DNA from: Penium margaritaceum
Lineage: Eukaryota; Streptophyta; Zygnematophyceae; Desmidiales; Peniaceae
Direction: 5' to 3'
DNA length: 64,000 nucleotides
Assembly (NCBI GenBank): GCA_023375785.1
Contig: SZWC01004721.1
Span: 37,472-101,471 of the forward strand
The notes under the pieces were generated by a model. It worked only from the letters and a program-made list of their open reading frames with translations. It was not told the origin of the DNA and did not search any database. Below are positions 51,078 to 64,000 of the stretch, one piece after another; position 1 is the stretch's first letter; the number at the start of each line of letters is the position of its first letter. The position numbers were made by a program, and so were the translations under genes.

Positions 51078-52031
51078 TTGGGAACACTAGTTATCAACTA
51101 GGAAGTACAAAGACCTTCAACAAGCAGTGGCACGGTATGGCTAGCGTGCACAGTGACCAACCAAAGGATGAATACGTCACTGACTACGACCGAATAAGTC
51201 CACTAAGTGTGATCAACATTGACAACTCATAACACGAGTCACAAATGGTCCGAGGAAGAGACAATGGTTTGGGAAGCCTATGTATTGACTGATCAGGACA
51301 AAGAACTTCAATACGTAGTGGCACGGTGTGGCTAATATGCACACCAAACAACCAAACTAGGCATATGTCACTGATCATGACCACATAATTTCAATATGGG
51401 TGTTCAACGTTGACCAACCATAACACAAGTCACAAACGGTCAGGACAGGAAACAATGCTATGGGAATATCGGTTCTCAACTACCAAGTACAACGACCTTC
51501 ATTCCGTAGTAGCACGGTGTGGCTACCATGTACACTGACCGACCAAAGTAGGCATATGTACTGCCTTTGACCAAAGAAATCCGCTGTGTCTGGTCAACGT
51601 TGACAACTCATAATACAAGTCACAAATGGTCATGGGGGGAAAGAATGGTTTGGGAACACCAAGTATCACATAGCAAGCACAAGGGGCTTCAATACGTTGT
51701 GGCACGGTGTGGAGACCAAGCACAATGACCAGCCAAAGTAGGCATATGTCACTGACCATAACCAAGTAATGTCACTATGTGTGGTAAACCTTGACAACTC
51801 ACAACACGAGTCACAAATGGTCAGGGTGGAAGGTAATGGTTTGTGAATACTAGTTGTCTACTAGCAAGTACAAATACCTTCAATATGTAGTGGCACAATG
51901 TGACTTCAATGCACAGTGACCAACCAAAGTATGCTTATGTCACTAACCATGACGAACAAATTTCACTTCATGTGGTCAACGTTGAAAACGCATAACACGA
52001 GTCACAAATGGTCATAGGGTAAAACAATGGA
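51078..52031 (+). repeat. HOR unit 52, 5-mer
   Basis: 954 bp, standard order, leads into a 4-mer. Confidence 0.9.
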
Positions 52032-52793
52032 TTGGGAAGCCTATGTTTTGGCTAGAAAGGACAAAGAACTTCAATACGTAGTGGCACGGTTTTGCTAATA
52101 TGCACATCAAGCAATCAAACTAGGCATATGTCACTGATAATGACCACAGAATTTCATTATGGGTGGTCAACGTTGACCAACCATAACAAGAGTCACAAAC
52201 GGTCAGAATAGGAAACGATGCTATGAGAATATCGGTTCTCAACTACCAAGTACAATGACCTTCAGTTAGTAGTAGCGTGGTGTGGCTACCATGCACAATG
52301 ACCAACCAAAGTAGGCATATTACTGCCTTTGACCAAAGAAATACGCTGTGTGTGGTCCACGTTGACAACTCATAATACGAGTCACAAATGGTCAGAGAGG
52401 GAATCAATGGTTTGGGAACACCACGTATCACATAGCAAGCATAAGGGGCTTCAATACGTTGTGGCACGGTGTGGGGACCATGCACGATGACCAACCAAAG
52501 AAGGCATCTGTCACTGACCATGACCACATAATGTCTCTACGTGTGGTAAACTTTGACAACTCACAACACGAGTCACAAATGGTCAGGGTGGAAGGTAATG
52601 GTTTGTGAATACTAGTTATCTACTAGCAAGTACAAATACCTTCAATATGTAGTGGCACAATGTGGCTTCAATGCACAGTGACCACCCAAAGTATGCATAT
52701 GTCACTGACCATGACGAAAGAATTTCACTTCGTGTGGTCAATGTTTAAAACGCATAACACGAGTCACAAATGGTCAGAGGGGAAAACAATGGG
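52032..52793 (+). repeat. HOR unit 53, 4-mer
   Basis: 762 bp, 4-mer marks in M3 and M4. Confidence 0.9.
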
Positions 52794-53746
52794 TTGGGAA
52801 CACTAGTTATCAACTAGGAAGTACAAATACCTTCAACAAGCAGTGGCACGGTATGGCTAGCGTACACAGTGACCAACCAAAGGATGAGTACGTCACTGAC
52901 TACGACCGAATAAGTCCACTATCTGTGGTCAACATTGACAACTCATAACACGAGTCACAAATGGTCAGAGGGACATAAAATGGTTTGGGAAGCCTATTTA
53001 TTGAGTAGAAAGGACAAAGAACTTCAATACGTAGTGGCACGATGTGGCTAATATGCACACCAAAGAACTAAACTAGGCATATGTCACTGATCATGACCAC
53101 ATAATGTCAATATGGGTGGTCAACGTTGACCAACCATAACACGAGTCACAAACGGTCAGGACAGGAAACAATGCTCTGGAAATATCGGTTCTCAACTACC
53201 AAGTACAACAACCTTCATTCAGTAGTAGCACGGTGTGGCTACTATGTACAATGACCGACCAAAGTAGGCATATGTACTGCCTTTGACCAAAGAAATCCGC
53301 TGTGTCTGGTCAACGTTCACAACTCATAATACGAGTCACAAATGGTCAGAGGGGGCAAGAATGGGTTGAGAACACCAAGTATCACATAGCAAGCACAAGG
53401 GCCTTCACTACGTTGTGGCACGGTGTGGAGACCATGTAGATGACCAACCAAAGTGGGCATATGTCACTGACCATGACCAAATAATGTCACCAAGTGTGGT
53501 AAACTTTGACAACTCACAACACGAATCACAAATGGTCAGGGTGGAAGGTAATGGTTTGTGAATACTAGTTATCTACTAGAATGTACAAATACCTTCAATA
53601 TATAGTGGCACAATGTGGCTTCAATGCACAGTGACCAACCAAAATATTTATATGTCACTGAACATGATGAAAGACATTCACTTCATGTGGTCAACGTTGA
53701 AAATGCATAACACGAGTCACAAATGGTCAGAGGAGAAAACAATGGA
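52794..53746 (+). repeat. HOR unit 54, 5-mer
   Basis: 953 bp, standard order. M4 has CCATGTAGATGACC, shared with unit 49 near 47813. Confidence 0.9.
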
Positions 53747-54700
53747 TTGGGAACACTAGTTATCAACTAGGGAGTTCAACGACCATCAACAAGCAGTGGC
53801 ACGGTATGGCTAGATGCACAGTGAGCAACGAAAGGATGCAGACGTCACTGACTACGGCCGAATAAGTCCACTATGTGTGGTCAACATTGACAACTCATAA
53901 CACGAGTCACAAAAGGTCAGAGGGAGAGACAATGGTTTGGGAAGCCTATGTATTGACTATAAAAGGACAAAGAACTTCAATACGTAGTGGCACGGTGTGG
54001 CTAATATGCACACCAAACAACCAAACTAGGCATATGTCAGTGATCATGACCACAGAATTCCAATATGGGTGGTCAACGTTGACCAACCATAACACGAAAC
54101 ACAAATGGTCAGGACAGGAAACAATGGTATGGGCATATCGGTTCTCAACTACCAAGTACAACGACCTTAAGTCAGTAGTAGCACGGTGTAGCTACCATGC
54201 ACAATGACCGACCAAAGTAGGCATATGTACTGCCTTTGACCAAAGAGATGCGCTGTGTGTTGTCAACGTTGACAACTCATAATACGAGTCAAAAATGGTC
54301 AGAGGGGCAAACAATGGTTTTGGAACACCAAGTATCGCATAGCAAGCACAAGGGGCTTCAATACCTTGTGGCATGGTGTGGAGACCATGCACGATGACCA
54401 ACCAAAGTAGGCATATGTCACTGACCATGACCAAGTAATGTCACTAAGTGTGATTAACTTTGACAACTCAAAACCCCAGTCACAAATGGTCAGGGTGGAA
54501 GGTAATGGTTTGTGAATACTAGTTATCTACTAACAAGTACAAATACCTTCAATATGTAGTGGCACAATGTGACTTCAATGCACAGTGACCAACCAAAGTA
54601 TGTATATGTCACTAACCATGACGAAAAAATTTCACTTCATGTGGTCAACGTTGAGAACACATAACACGAGTCAGAAATGGTCAGAGGGGAAAACAATGGA
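53747..54700 (+). repeat. HOR unit 55, 5-mer
   Basis: 954 bp. M2 and M3 share GGGCATATCGG and CCTTAAGTCAG with unit 32. Confidence 0.9.
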
Positions 54701-55451
54701 TTGGGAAGCCTACGTATTGGCTGGAAATGACAAAGAACTTCAATACGTAGTGGCACGGTGTGGCTAATATGCACACCAAACAATCAAACTAGGCATATGT
54801 CCAGAGAAATTCAATATGGGTGCTAAACGTTGACCAACCATAACACGAGTTACAAACATTCAGGAGAGGAAACAATGCTATGAGCATATCAGTTCTCAAC
54901 TACCAAGTACAATGACCTTCGGTCAGTAGTAAGTGGGTGTGGCTACCATGCACAATCACCGACCAAAATAGGCATATTTACTGCCTTTGACCAAAGCCAT
55001 CCGCTGTGTGTGGTCCACGTTGACAAGTCATAATACAACTCACAAATGGTCAGAGGGGGAAACAATGGTTTGGGAACACCACGTATCACATAGCAAGCAC
55101 AAGGGGCTTCAATACGTTGTGGCACGGTGTGGGGCCCATGCACGATGACCAACCAAAGTAGGCATACGTCATTGACCATGACCAAATAATGTCACTAAGT
55201 GTGGTAAACTTTGACAACTCACAACACGAGTCACAAATGGTCAGGGTGGAAGGTAATGGTTTGTTAAAACTAGCTATCTACTGGCAAGTACAAATACCTT
55301 CAATATGTAGTGGCACAATGTGGCTTCAATGCACAGTGACCACCCAAAGTATGCATATGTCATTGACCATGACGAAAGAATTTCACTTCATGTGGTCAAC
55401 GTTGAAAACGCATAACACGAGTCACAAATGGTCAGAGGGGAAAACAATGTG
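54701..55451 (+). repeat. HOR unit 56, 4-mer with 12-bp deletion
   Basis: 751 bp. M2' reads GGCATATGTCCAGAGAAATT near 54800, missing the CACTGATCATGA part. Confidence 0.9.
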
Positions 55452-56405
55452 TTGGGAACACTAGTTATAAACTAGGATGTACAAAGACCTTCAACAAGCA
55501 GTGGCACGGTATGGCTAGCGTGCAGAGTGACCAACCAAAGGATGCATACGTCACTGACTACGACCGAATAAGTCCACTATGTGTGGTCAACATTGACAAC
55601 TCATAACACGAGTCACAAATGGTCAGAGGTAGAGAAAATGGTTTGGGAAGCCTATGTATTGACTAGAAAGGACAAAGAACTTCAATACATAGTGGCACGG
55701 TGTGGCTAATATGCACACCAAACAACCAAACTAGTCATATGTCACTGATCATGACCACATAATTTCAATATGGGTGGTCAATGTTGACCAACCATAACAC
55801 GAGTCACAAACGGTCAGGACAGGAAACAATGCTATGGAACTATCAGTTCTCAACTACCAAGTACAATGACCTTCATTCAGTAGTAGCACGGTGTGGCTAC
55901 CATGTACAACGACCGACCAAAATAGGCATATGTACTGCTTTTGACCAAAGAAATCCGCTGTGTGTGGTTAACGTTGACAACTCGTAATACGAGTCACAAA
56001 TGGTCAGAGGGGGAAACAATGGTGTGGGAACACCAAGTATCACATAGCAAGCACAAGGGGCTTCAATACGTTGTTGCACGGTGTGGAGACTATGCACGAT
56101 GACCAACTAAAGTAGGCATATGTTACTGACCATGACCAAATAATGTCTCCAAGTGTGGTAAACTTTGACAACTCACAACACGAGTCACAAATGGTCTGGG
56201 TGGAAGGTAATGGGTTGTGAATACTAGTTATCTACCAGCAAGTACAAGTACCTTTAATAAGTAGTGGCACAATGTGGCTTTAATGCACAGTGACCAACCA
56301 AAGTATGCATATGTCACTGAACATGACAAAAGAATTTCACTTCATGTGGTCAACGTTGAAAACGCATAATACGAGTCACAAATGGTCAGAGGGGAAAACA
56401 ATGGA
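55452..56405 (+). repeat. HOR unit 57, 5-mer
   Basis: 954 bp. With unit 58 it forms a recent pair sharing TGGAGACTATGCACG and AATAAGTAGTGGCAC exactly 954 bp apart. Confidence 0.9.
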
Positions 56406-57359
56406 TTGGGAACACTAGTTATCAACTAGGAAGTACAAAGACCTTCAACAAGAAGTTGCACTGTATGGCTAGCGTGCTCAGTGACCAACCAAATGATGCA
56501 TACGTCACTGACTACGACCGAATAAGTCCACTATGTGTGGTCAACTTTGACAACTCATAACACGAGTCATAAATGGTCAGAGGGAGGGAAAATGGTTTGG
56601 GAAGCCTATGTATTGACTAGAAAGGACAAAGAACTTCAATACGTAGTGGCACGGTATGGCTAATATGCACACCAAACAACCAAACTAGGCATATGTCACT
56701 CATCATGACCACATCATTTCAATATGGGTGGTCAACGTTGACCAACCATAACACGAGTCACAAACGGTCACGACAAGAAACAATGCTATGGGAATATTGG
56801 TTCTCAACTACCAAGTACAACAACCTTCATTCAGTAGTAGCACGGTGTGGCTGCCATGTACAACGACCGACCAAAGTAGGCATATGTACTGCCTTTGACC
56901 AAAGAAATCCGCTGTGTGTGGTCAACGTTGACAACTCATAATACGATTCACAAATGGTCAGAGGGGGAAACAATGGTTTAGGAACACCAAGTATCACATA
57001 GCAAGCACAAGGGGCTTCAATACTTTGTGGCACGGTGTGGAGACTATGCACGATGACCAACCACAGTAGGCATATGTCACTGACCATGACCAAATAATAT
57101 CACTAAGTGTGGTAAACTTTGACAACTCACAACACGAGTCACAAATGGTCAGGGTGGAAGGTAATGGTTTGTGATTACTAGTTATCTACTAGCAAGTAAA
57201 AATACCTTCAATAAGTAGTGGCACAGTGTGGCTTCAATGCACACTGACCAACCAAAGTATGCATATGTCACTTAACATGACGAAAGAATTTCACTTCATG
57301 TGGTCAACGTTGAAAACGCATAACACGAGTCACGATTGGTCAGAGGGGAAAAAAATGGA
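56406..57359 (+). repeat. HOR unit 58, 5-mer
   Basis: 954 bp, sister of unit 57. Confidence 0.9.
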
Positions 57360-58313
57360 TTGGGAACACTAGTTATCAACTAGGAAGTACAAAAACCTTC
57401 AACAAGCAGTGGCACGGTATGGCTAGCGTGCACAATGACCAACCAAACGATGCATACGTCACTGACTACGACCGAATAAGTCCACTATGTGTGGTCAAAA
57501 TTGACAACTCATAACACGAGTCACAAATGGTCAGAGGGAGAGACAATGGGTTGCGAAGCCTGTGTATTGACTAGAAAGGACAAAGAACTTCAATACGTAG
57601 TGGCACGGTGTGGCTAATATGCACTCCAAACAACCAAACTAGGCATATGTCACTGATCATGACCACGGAATTTCAATATGGGTGGTCAACGTTGACCAAC
57701 CATAACACGAGTCACAAACGGTCAGGACAGGAAACAATGCTATGAGAATATCGGTTTTCAACTACCAAGTACAACGACCTTAAGTCAGTAGTAGCATGGT
57801 GTGGCTACCATGCACAATGACCGACCAAAGTAGGCATATGTACTGCCTTTGACCAAAGAAATCCGCTGTGTGTGGTCAACGTTGACAACTCATAATACGA
57901 GCCACAAATGGTCAGAGGGGGAAACAATGGTTTGGGAACACCAAGTATCACATAGCAAGCACAAGGGGCTTCAATACGTTGTGGCACGGTGTGGAGACCA
58001 TGCACAATGACCAGCCAAAGTAGGCATATGTCACTGACCATGACCAAGTAATGTCACTAAGTGTGGTAAACTTTGACAACTCACAACACGAGTCACAAAT
58101 GGTCAGGGTGGAAGGTAATGGTTTGTGAATACTAGTTATCTACTAGCAAGTACAAATACCTTCAATATGTAGTGGCACAATGTGGCTTCAATGCACAGTG
58201 ACCAACCAAAGGATGCATACGTCACTGACTACGACCGAATAAGTCCACTATGTGTGGTCAACATTGACAACTCATAACACGAGTCACAAATGGTCAGAGG
58301 GGGAGACAATGGT
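57360..58313 (+). repeat. HOR unit 59, 5-mer ending in M5/M1 hybrid
   Basis: 954 bp in order M1-M2-M3-M4-M5/M1. The last monomer starts as M5 and becomes M1 after the shared word TGCACAGTGACCAACCAAAG (58192-58211), continuing to GACTACGACCGAATAAGTCC. Confidence 0.9.
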
Positions 58314-59072
58314 TTGGGAAGCGTATGTATTGACTAGAAAGGACAAAGAACTTCAATACGTAGTGGCACGGTGTGGCTTATATGCACACCAAACAACCAA
58401 ACTAGGCATATGTCACTGATCATGACCACAGAATCTCAATATAAGTGGTCAAAGTTGACCAACCATAACACGAGTCACAAACGGTCAGGAGAGGAGACTG
58501 CTATGGGAATATCGGTTCTCAACTACCAAGTACAACGACCTTCAGTCAGTAGTAGCACGGTGTGGCTACCATGCACAATGACCGACCAAAGTAGGCATAT
58601 GTACTACCTTTGACCAAAGAAATCCGCTGTGTGTGGTCAACGTTGACAACTCATAATACGAGTCACAAATGGTTAGAGGGGGAAACAATGGTTTGGGAAC
58701 ACCATGTATCACATAGCAAGCACAAGGGGCTTCAATACATTGTGGCACGGTGTGGAGACCATGCACGATGACCAACAAAAGTAGGCATATGTCACTCACC
58801 ATGACCAAATAATGTCACTGAGTGTGGTAAACTTTCACAACTCACAACACGAGTCACAAATGGTCAGGGTGGAAGGTAATGGTCTGTGAATACTACTCAT
58901 CTACTAGCAAGTACAAATACCTTCAACATGTAGTGGCACAATGTGGCCTCAATGCACAGTGACCAACCAAAGTATGCATATTTTACTAACCATGACGAAC
59001 AAATTTCACGTATGTAGTCAATGTTAAAACGCATAACACGAGTCACAAATGGTCAGAGGGGGAAACAATGGA
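58314..59072 (+). repeat. HOR unit 60, M2-M5 after the hybrid monomer
   Basis: 759 bp; four monomers with 5-mer-type M2. Small loss near 58495 (GGAGAGGAGACTGC). M5 has the TTTCACGTATGTAGTCAATG form. Confidence 0.88.
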
Positions 59073-60027
59073 TTGGGGACACTAGTTATCAACTAGCAAG
59101 TACAAAGACCTTCAACAAGCAGTGGCACAGTATGGCTAGCGTGCACAGTGACCAACCAAAGGATGCATACGTCACTGACTACGACTGAATAAGTCCACTA
59201 TGTCTGGTCAACATTGACAACTCATAACACGTGTCACAAATGGTCAGAGGGAGATACAATGGTTTGGGAAGCCTATGTATTGACTAGAAAGGACAAAGAA
59301 ATTCAATACGTAGTGGCACGGTGTGGCTAATATGCAAACCAAACAACCGAACTAGGCATATGTCACTGATCATGACCACATGATTTCAATATGGGTGGTC
59401 AACGTTGACCAACCATAACACGAGTCACTAACGGGCAGGACAGTAAACAATGCTATGGGAATATCGGTTCTCAACTACCAAGTACAACGACCATCAGTCA
59501 GTAGTAGCACGGTGTGTCTACCATGCACAATGACCGACCAAAGTAGGCATATGTACTGCCTTTGACCAAAGAAATCTGCTGTGTGTGGTCAACGTTGACA
59601 ACTCATAATACGAGTCACAAATCGTCAGAGGGGGAAACAATGGTTTTGGAACACCAAGTATCATATAGCAAGCACAAGGGGCTTCAATACGTTGTGGCAC
59701 AGTGTGGAGACCATGCGCGATGACCAACCAAAGTAGGCATATGTCACTGACCATGACCAAGTAAAGTCACTAAGTGTGGTAAACTTTGACAACTCACAAC
59801 ACGAGTCACAAATGGCCAGGGTGGAAGGTAATGGTTTGTGAATACTAGTTATCTACTAGCAATTACAAATACCTTCAATATGTAGTGGCACAATGTGGCT
59901 TCAATGCACAGTGACCACCCAAAGCATGCATATGTCACTAACCATGACGAACAAATTTCACCTCATGTGGTCAACGTTGAAAACGCCTAACACGAGTCAC
60001 AAATGGTCAGAAGGGGAAAAAAATGGA
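59073..60027 (+). repeat. HOR unit 61, 5-mer
   Basis: 955 bp. M4 has CATGCGCGATGACC and AAGTAAAGTCAC, repeated in unit 63 at +1718. Confidence 0.9.
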
Positions 60028-60790
60028 TTGGGAAGCCAATGTATTGGCTAGAAAGGACAAAGAACTTCAATACGTAGTGGCAAGGTGTGGCAAATATGCA
60101 CACCAAACAATCAAGCTAGGCATATGTCACTGATCATGACCAGAGAAAATCAATATGGGCGGTCAACGTTGACCAACCATAACACGAGTCACAAACGGTC
60201 ATGAGAGGAAACAATGATATGAGAATATCGGTTCTCAACTATCACGTACAATGACCTTCAGTCAGTAGTAGCACGGTGTGGTTACCATGCACAATGACCA
60301 ACCAAAGTAGGCATATTTACTGCCTTTGACCAAAGAAATCCGCAGTGTGTGGTCCACGTTGACAACTCATAAAACGAGTCACAAATGGTCAGAGGGGGAA
60401 ACAATGGTTTGGGAACACCACGTATCACATAGCAAGCACAAGGGGCTTCAATATGTTGTGACACGGTGTGGGGACCATGCATGATGACCAACCAAAGTAG
60501 GCATATGTCACTGACCATGGCCAAATAATGTCACCAAGTGTGGTAAACTTTGACAACTCACAACACGAGTCACAAATGGTCAGGGTGGAAGGTACTGGTT
60601 TGTGAATACTAGGTATCTACTAGCAAGTACAAATACCTTCAATATGTAGTGGCACAATGTGGCTTCAATGCACAGTGACCACCCAAAGTATGCATATGTC
60701 ACTGACCATGACGAAAGAATTTCACTTCATGTGGTCAACGTTGAGAACGCATAACACAAGTCACAAATGGTCAGAGGGGAAAACAATGGG
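60028..60790 (+). repeat. HOR unit 62, 4-mer
   Basis: 763 bp. Shares AATGATATGAGAATATCGG and CCATGGCCAAATAATG with unit 64 at about +1718. Confidence 0.9.
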
Positions 60791-61744
60791 TTGGGAACAC
60801 TAGTTATCAACGAGCAAGTACAAAGACCTTCAACAAGCAGTGGCACGGTATGGCTAGCGTGCAGAGTGACCAACCAAAGGATGCATACGTCACTGACTAC
60901 GACCGAATAAGTCCACTATATGTGGTCAATATTGCCAACTCATAACACGAGTCACAAATGGTCAGGGGGAGAGACAATGGTTTAGGAAGCCTATGTATTG
61001 ACTAGAAAGGACAAAGAACTGCAATACGTAGTGGCACGGTGTGGCTAATATGCATACCAAACAACCAAACTAGGCATATGTCACTGATCATGACCACATA
61101 ATTTCAATATGGGTGGTCAACGTTGACCAACCATAACACGAGTCACAAACGGTCAGGACACGAAACAATGCTCTGGGAATATTGGTTCTCAACTACCAAG
61201 TACAACGACCATCAGTCAGTAGTAGAACGGTGTTGCTACCATGCACAATGACCGACCAAAGTAGGTATATGTACTGCCTTTGACCAAAGAAATCTGCTGT
61301 GTGTGGTCAACGTTGACAACTCATAATACGAGTCACAAATGGTCAGAGGGGGAAACAATGGTTTTGGAACACCAAGTATCACATAGCAAGCACAAGGGGC
61401 TTCAACACGTTGTAGCACAGTGTGGAGACCATGCGCGATGACCAACCAAAGTAGGCATATGTCACTGACCATGACCAAGTAAAGTCACTAAGTGTGGTAA
61501 ACTTTGACAACTCACAACACGAGTCACAAATGGCCAGGGTGGAAGGTAATGGTTTGTGAATACTAGTTATCTACTAGCAATTACAAATACCTTCAATATG
61601 TAGTGGCACAATGTGGCTTCAATGCACAGTGACCAACCAAAGTATGCATATGTCACTAACCATTATGAACAAATTTCACTTCATGTGGTCAACGTTGAAA
61701 ACGCCTAACACGAGTCACAAATGGTCGGAGGGGAAAACAATGGA
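60791..61744 (+). repeat. HOR unit 63, 5-mer
   Basis: 954 bp. M1 has TATCAACGAGCAAG and GGGGGAGAGACAATGG, repeated in unit 66 at exactly +2671. Confidence 0.9.
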
Positions 61745-62507
61745 TTGGGAAGCCTATGTATTTGCTAGAAAGGACAAAGAACTTCAATACGTAGTGGCAA
61801 GGTGTGGCTAATATGCACATCAAACAATCAAACTAGGCAAATGTCACTGATCATGACCAGAGAAATTCAACATGGGCGGTCAACGTTGACCAACCATAAC
61901 ACGAGTCACAAACGGTCAGGAGAGGAAACAATGATATGAGAATATCGGTTCTCAACCATCAAGTACAATGACCTTCAAACAGTAGTAGCACGGTGTGGCT
62001 ACCATGCACAATGACCAACCAGAGTAGGCATATTTACTGCCTTTGACCAAAGAAATCCGCTGTGTGTGGTCTACGTTGACAACTCATAAAACGAGTCACA
62101 AATGGCCAGAGGGGGAAACAATGGTTTGGGAACACCACGTATCCCATAGCAAGCACAAGGGACTTCAATACGTTGTGACACGGTGTGGGGACTATGCACG
62201 ATGACCAACCAAAGTAGGCATATGTCACTGACCATGGCCAAATAATGTCACCAAGTGTGGTAAACTTTGACAACTCACAACACGAGTCACAAATGGTCAG
62301 GGTGGAAGGTAATGGTTTGTGCATACTAGTCATCTACTAGCAAGTACATATACCTTCAATATGTAGTGGCACAATGTGGCTTCAATGCATTGTGACCACC
62401 CAAAGTATGCATATGTCATTGACCATGACGAAAGAATTTCACTTCATGTGGTCAACGTTGAAAACGCATAACACGAGTCACAAATGGTCAGAGGGGAAAA
62501 CAATGGG
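61745..62507 (+). repeat. HOR unit 64, 4-mer
   Basis: 763 bp. M4 and M5 share GACACGG-GTGGGGACTATGC, AGTACATATACC and ATGCATTGTGACCACCC with unit 65, 954 bp later. Confidence 0.9.
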
Positions 62508-63461
62508 TTGGGAACACTAGTTATCAACTAGGAAGTACAAGGACCTTCAACAAGCAGTGGCACGGTATAGCTAGCGTGCACAGTGAACAACCAAATGATG
62601 CATACGTCATTGACTACGACCGAATACGTCCACTATGTGTAGTCAACATTGACAACTCATAACACGAGTCACAAATGGTCAGAGGGAGAGAAAATGGTTT
62701 GGGAAGCCTATGTATTGACTAGAAAGGACAAAGAACATCAATACGTAGTGGCACAATGTGGCTAATATGCACACCACTCAACCAAACTAGGCATATGTCA
62801 CTGATCATGACCACAGAATTTCAATATGGGTGGTCAACGTTGACCAACCATAACACGGGTCACAAACAATCAAGACAGGAAACAATGCTATGGGAATATC
62901 GGTTCTCAACTACCAAGTACAACGACCTTCATTCAGTAGTAGCACGGTGTGGCTACCATGTACAATGACCGACCAAAGTAGGCATATATACTGCCTTTGA
63001 CCAAAGAAATCCGCTGTGTGTGGTCAACGTTGACAACTCATAACACGAGTCACAAATGGTCAGAGGGGGAATCAATGGTTTGGAAACACCAAGTATCACA
63101 TAGCAAGCACAAGGGACTTCAATACGTTGTGACACGGCGTGGGGACTATGCACGATGACCAACCAAAGCAAGCATATGTCACTGACCATGACCAAATAAT
63201 GTCACCAAGTGTGGTAAACTTTGACAACACACAACACGAGTCACAAATGGTCAGGGTGGAAGGTAATGGTTTGTGAATACTAGTCATCTACTAGCAAGTA
63301 CATATACCTTCAATATGTAGTGGCACAATGTGGCTTCAATGCATTGTGACCACCCAAAGTATGCATATGTCACTGACCATGACGAAAGAATTTCACTTCA
63401 TGTGGTCAATGTTGAAAACGCATAACACGAGTCACAAATGGTCAGAGGGGAAAACAATGGG
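62508..63461 (+). repeat. HOR unit 65, 5-mer
   Basis: 954 bp. Its M4-M5 half is a near copy of unit 64. Confidence 0.9.
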
Positions 63462-64000
63462 TTGGGAACACTAGTTATCAACGAGCAAGTACAAAGACCT
63501 TCAACAAGCAGTAGCACGGTATGGCTAGCGTGCAGAGTGACCAACCAAAGGATGCATATGTCACTGACTACGACCAAATAAGTCCACTATGTGTGGTCAA
63601 CATTGACAACTCATAACACGAGTCACAAATGGTCAGGGGGAGAGACAATGGTTTAGGAAGCCTATGTATTGACTAGAAAGGACAAAGAACTTCAATACGT
63701 AGTTGCACGGTGTGGCTAATATGCATACCAAACAACCAAACTAGGCATATGTCACTAATCATGACCACATAATTTCAATATGGGTGGTCAACGTTGACCA
63801 ACCATAACACAAGTCACAAACGGTCAGGACACAAAACAATGCTATGGGAATATTGGTTCTCAACTACCAAGGAAAACGACCTTCATTCAGTAGTAGCATG
63901 GTGTGGCTACCATGTACAATGACCGACCAAAGTAGGCATATGTACTGCCTTTGACCAAAAAAATCCGCGGTGTGTGGTCAACGTTGACAACTCATAATAC
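63462..64000 (+). repeat. HOR unit 66, partial
   Basis: 539 bp: M1, M2 and part of M3. The array runs off the right end of the window. Confidence 0.9.

Larger units (their letters stand above)
1..64000 (+). repeat. Satellite array, ~191-bp monomers in 954-bp higher-order repeats
   Basis: The whole window is built from ~191-bp monomers in one orientation. Every monomer carries a version of the same landmarks in order: a TTGGGAA-like start, CTAGCAAGTAC, TAGTGGCACGGTGTGGCT, TGCACAATGACCAACCAAA, CATATGTCACTGACCATGAC, GTGGTCAACGTTGAC, then ACACGAGTCACAAATGGTCAG. Five classes alternate in fixed order, which makes this an HOR and not a simple monomeric satellite. Coordinates used here start each unit at the TTGGG-like word of its first monomer. 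Such arrays typically sit at centromeres or heterochromatin; that location is an inference. I do not recognise the family. Confidence 0.97.

Noticed and set aside
53875-54207. Plus-strand open frames of 60-110 residues (such as MWLQCTVTNQSMHMS... and ...NQTRHMSLIMTTEFQ...)
   Set aside because: They are satellite read in another frame. Their repeated phrases follow monomer phase and they end wherever a class variant brings a stop.
1-64000. CRISPR array
   Set aside because: Repeats are ~191 bp, contiguous and diverged, with no unique spacers.
1-64000. CENP-B box or a known named centromere satellite
   Set aside because: I saw no match to the TTCGNNNNANNCGGG pattern, and the monomers do not match by memory the Arabidopsis, rice CentO, maize CentC or human alpha consensus. 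A database search would be needed.
1-64000. Telomeric repeats, rDNA or an array boundary
   Set aside because: No TTTAGGG/TTAGGG runs and no rRNA-like blocks are seen; satellite continues to both ends.

Overview
The window is, from first to last base, one head-to-tail tandem satellite array on a single strand. I find no believable protein-coding gene. The monomer is about 191 bp, roughly nucleosome-repeat length. Five diverged monomer classes, called M1 to M5 here, follow each other in fixed order and make a 954-bp higher-order repeat (HOR): 191+191+190+191+191. No inversion or flanking unique DNA is seen, so both array edges lie outside the window. This points to a eukaryotic centromeric, pericentromeric or other heterochromatic block. 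A plant is a plausible source, but nothing in the sequence proves it, and I do not recognise the satellite by name.

Layout: I count 66 consecutive HOR units. They are 36 five-monomer units of about 954 bp (one contains an assembly gap, one a hybrid monomer), 22 four-monomer units of about 763 bp (nearly all lacking M1), one six-monomer unit with a perfectly duplicated monomer (2672-3814), six long units of about 1.8 kb carrying a non-satellite insert, and a partial unit at the right end. The 5-mers and 4-mers are interspersed. Most 4-mers form their own sequence lineage. Larger duplications are layered on top: a 2.67-kb block (5-4-5 units) repeats three times at about 11.6-19.6 kb, and 1.72-kb and 2.67-kb copies overlap at 59-64 kb.

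The inserts (about 5488-6013, 8061-8586, 35341-35876, 42603-43134, 46127-46620, 49790-50519) are copies of one roughly 525-bp segment. Its right part looks like a tRNA-derived SINE: Pol III A-box-like and B-box words at tRNA spacing, a body with long G tracts, and an A-rich end. All six copies share the same junctions and the same two odd flanking monomers, so one insertion was amplified together with the satellite.

Assembly: N runs lie at 33350 (1), 38194-38494 (301), 46462 (1) and 50121-50364 (244). Two fall at the G tracts of inserts. One (33350) looks like an unmerged contig overlap. HOR register suggests that none of the N lengths equals the true missing length. The many 60-110-residue open frames are by-products of the satellite.
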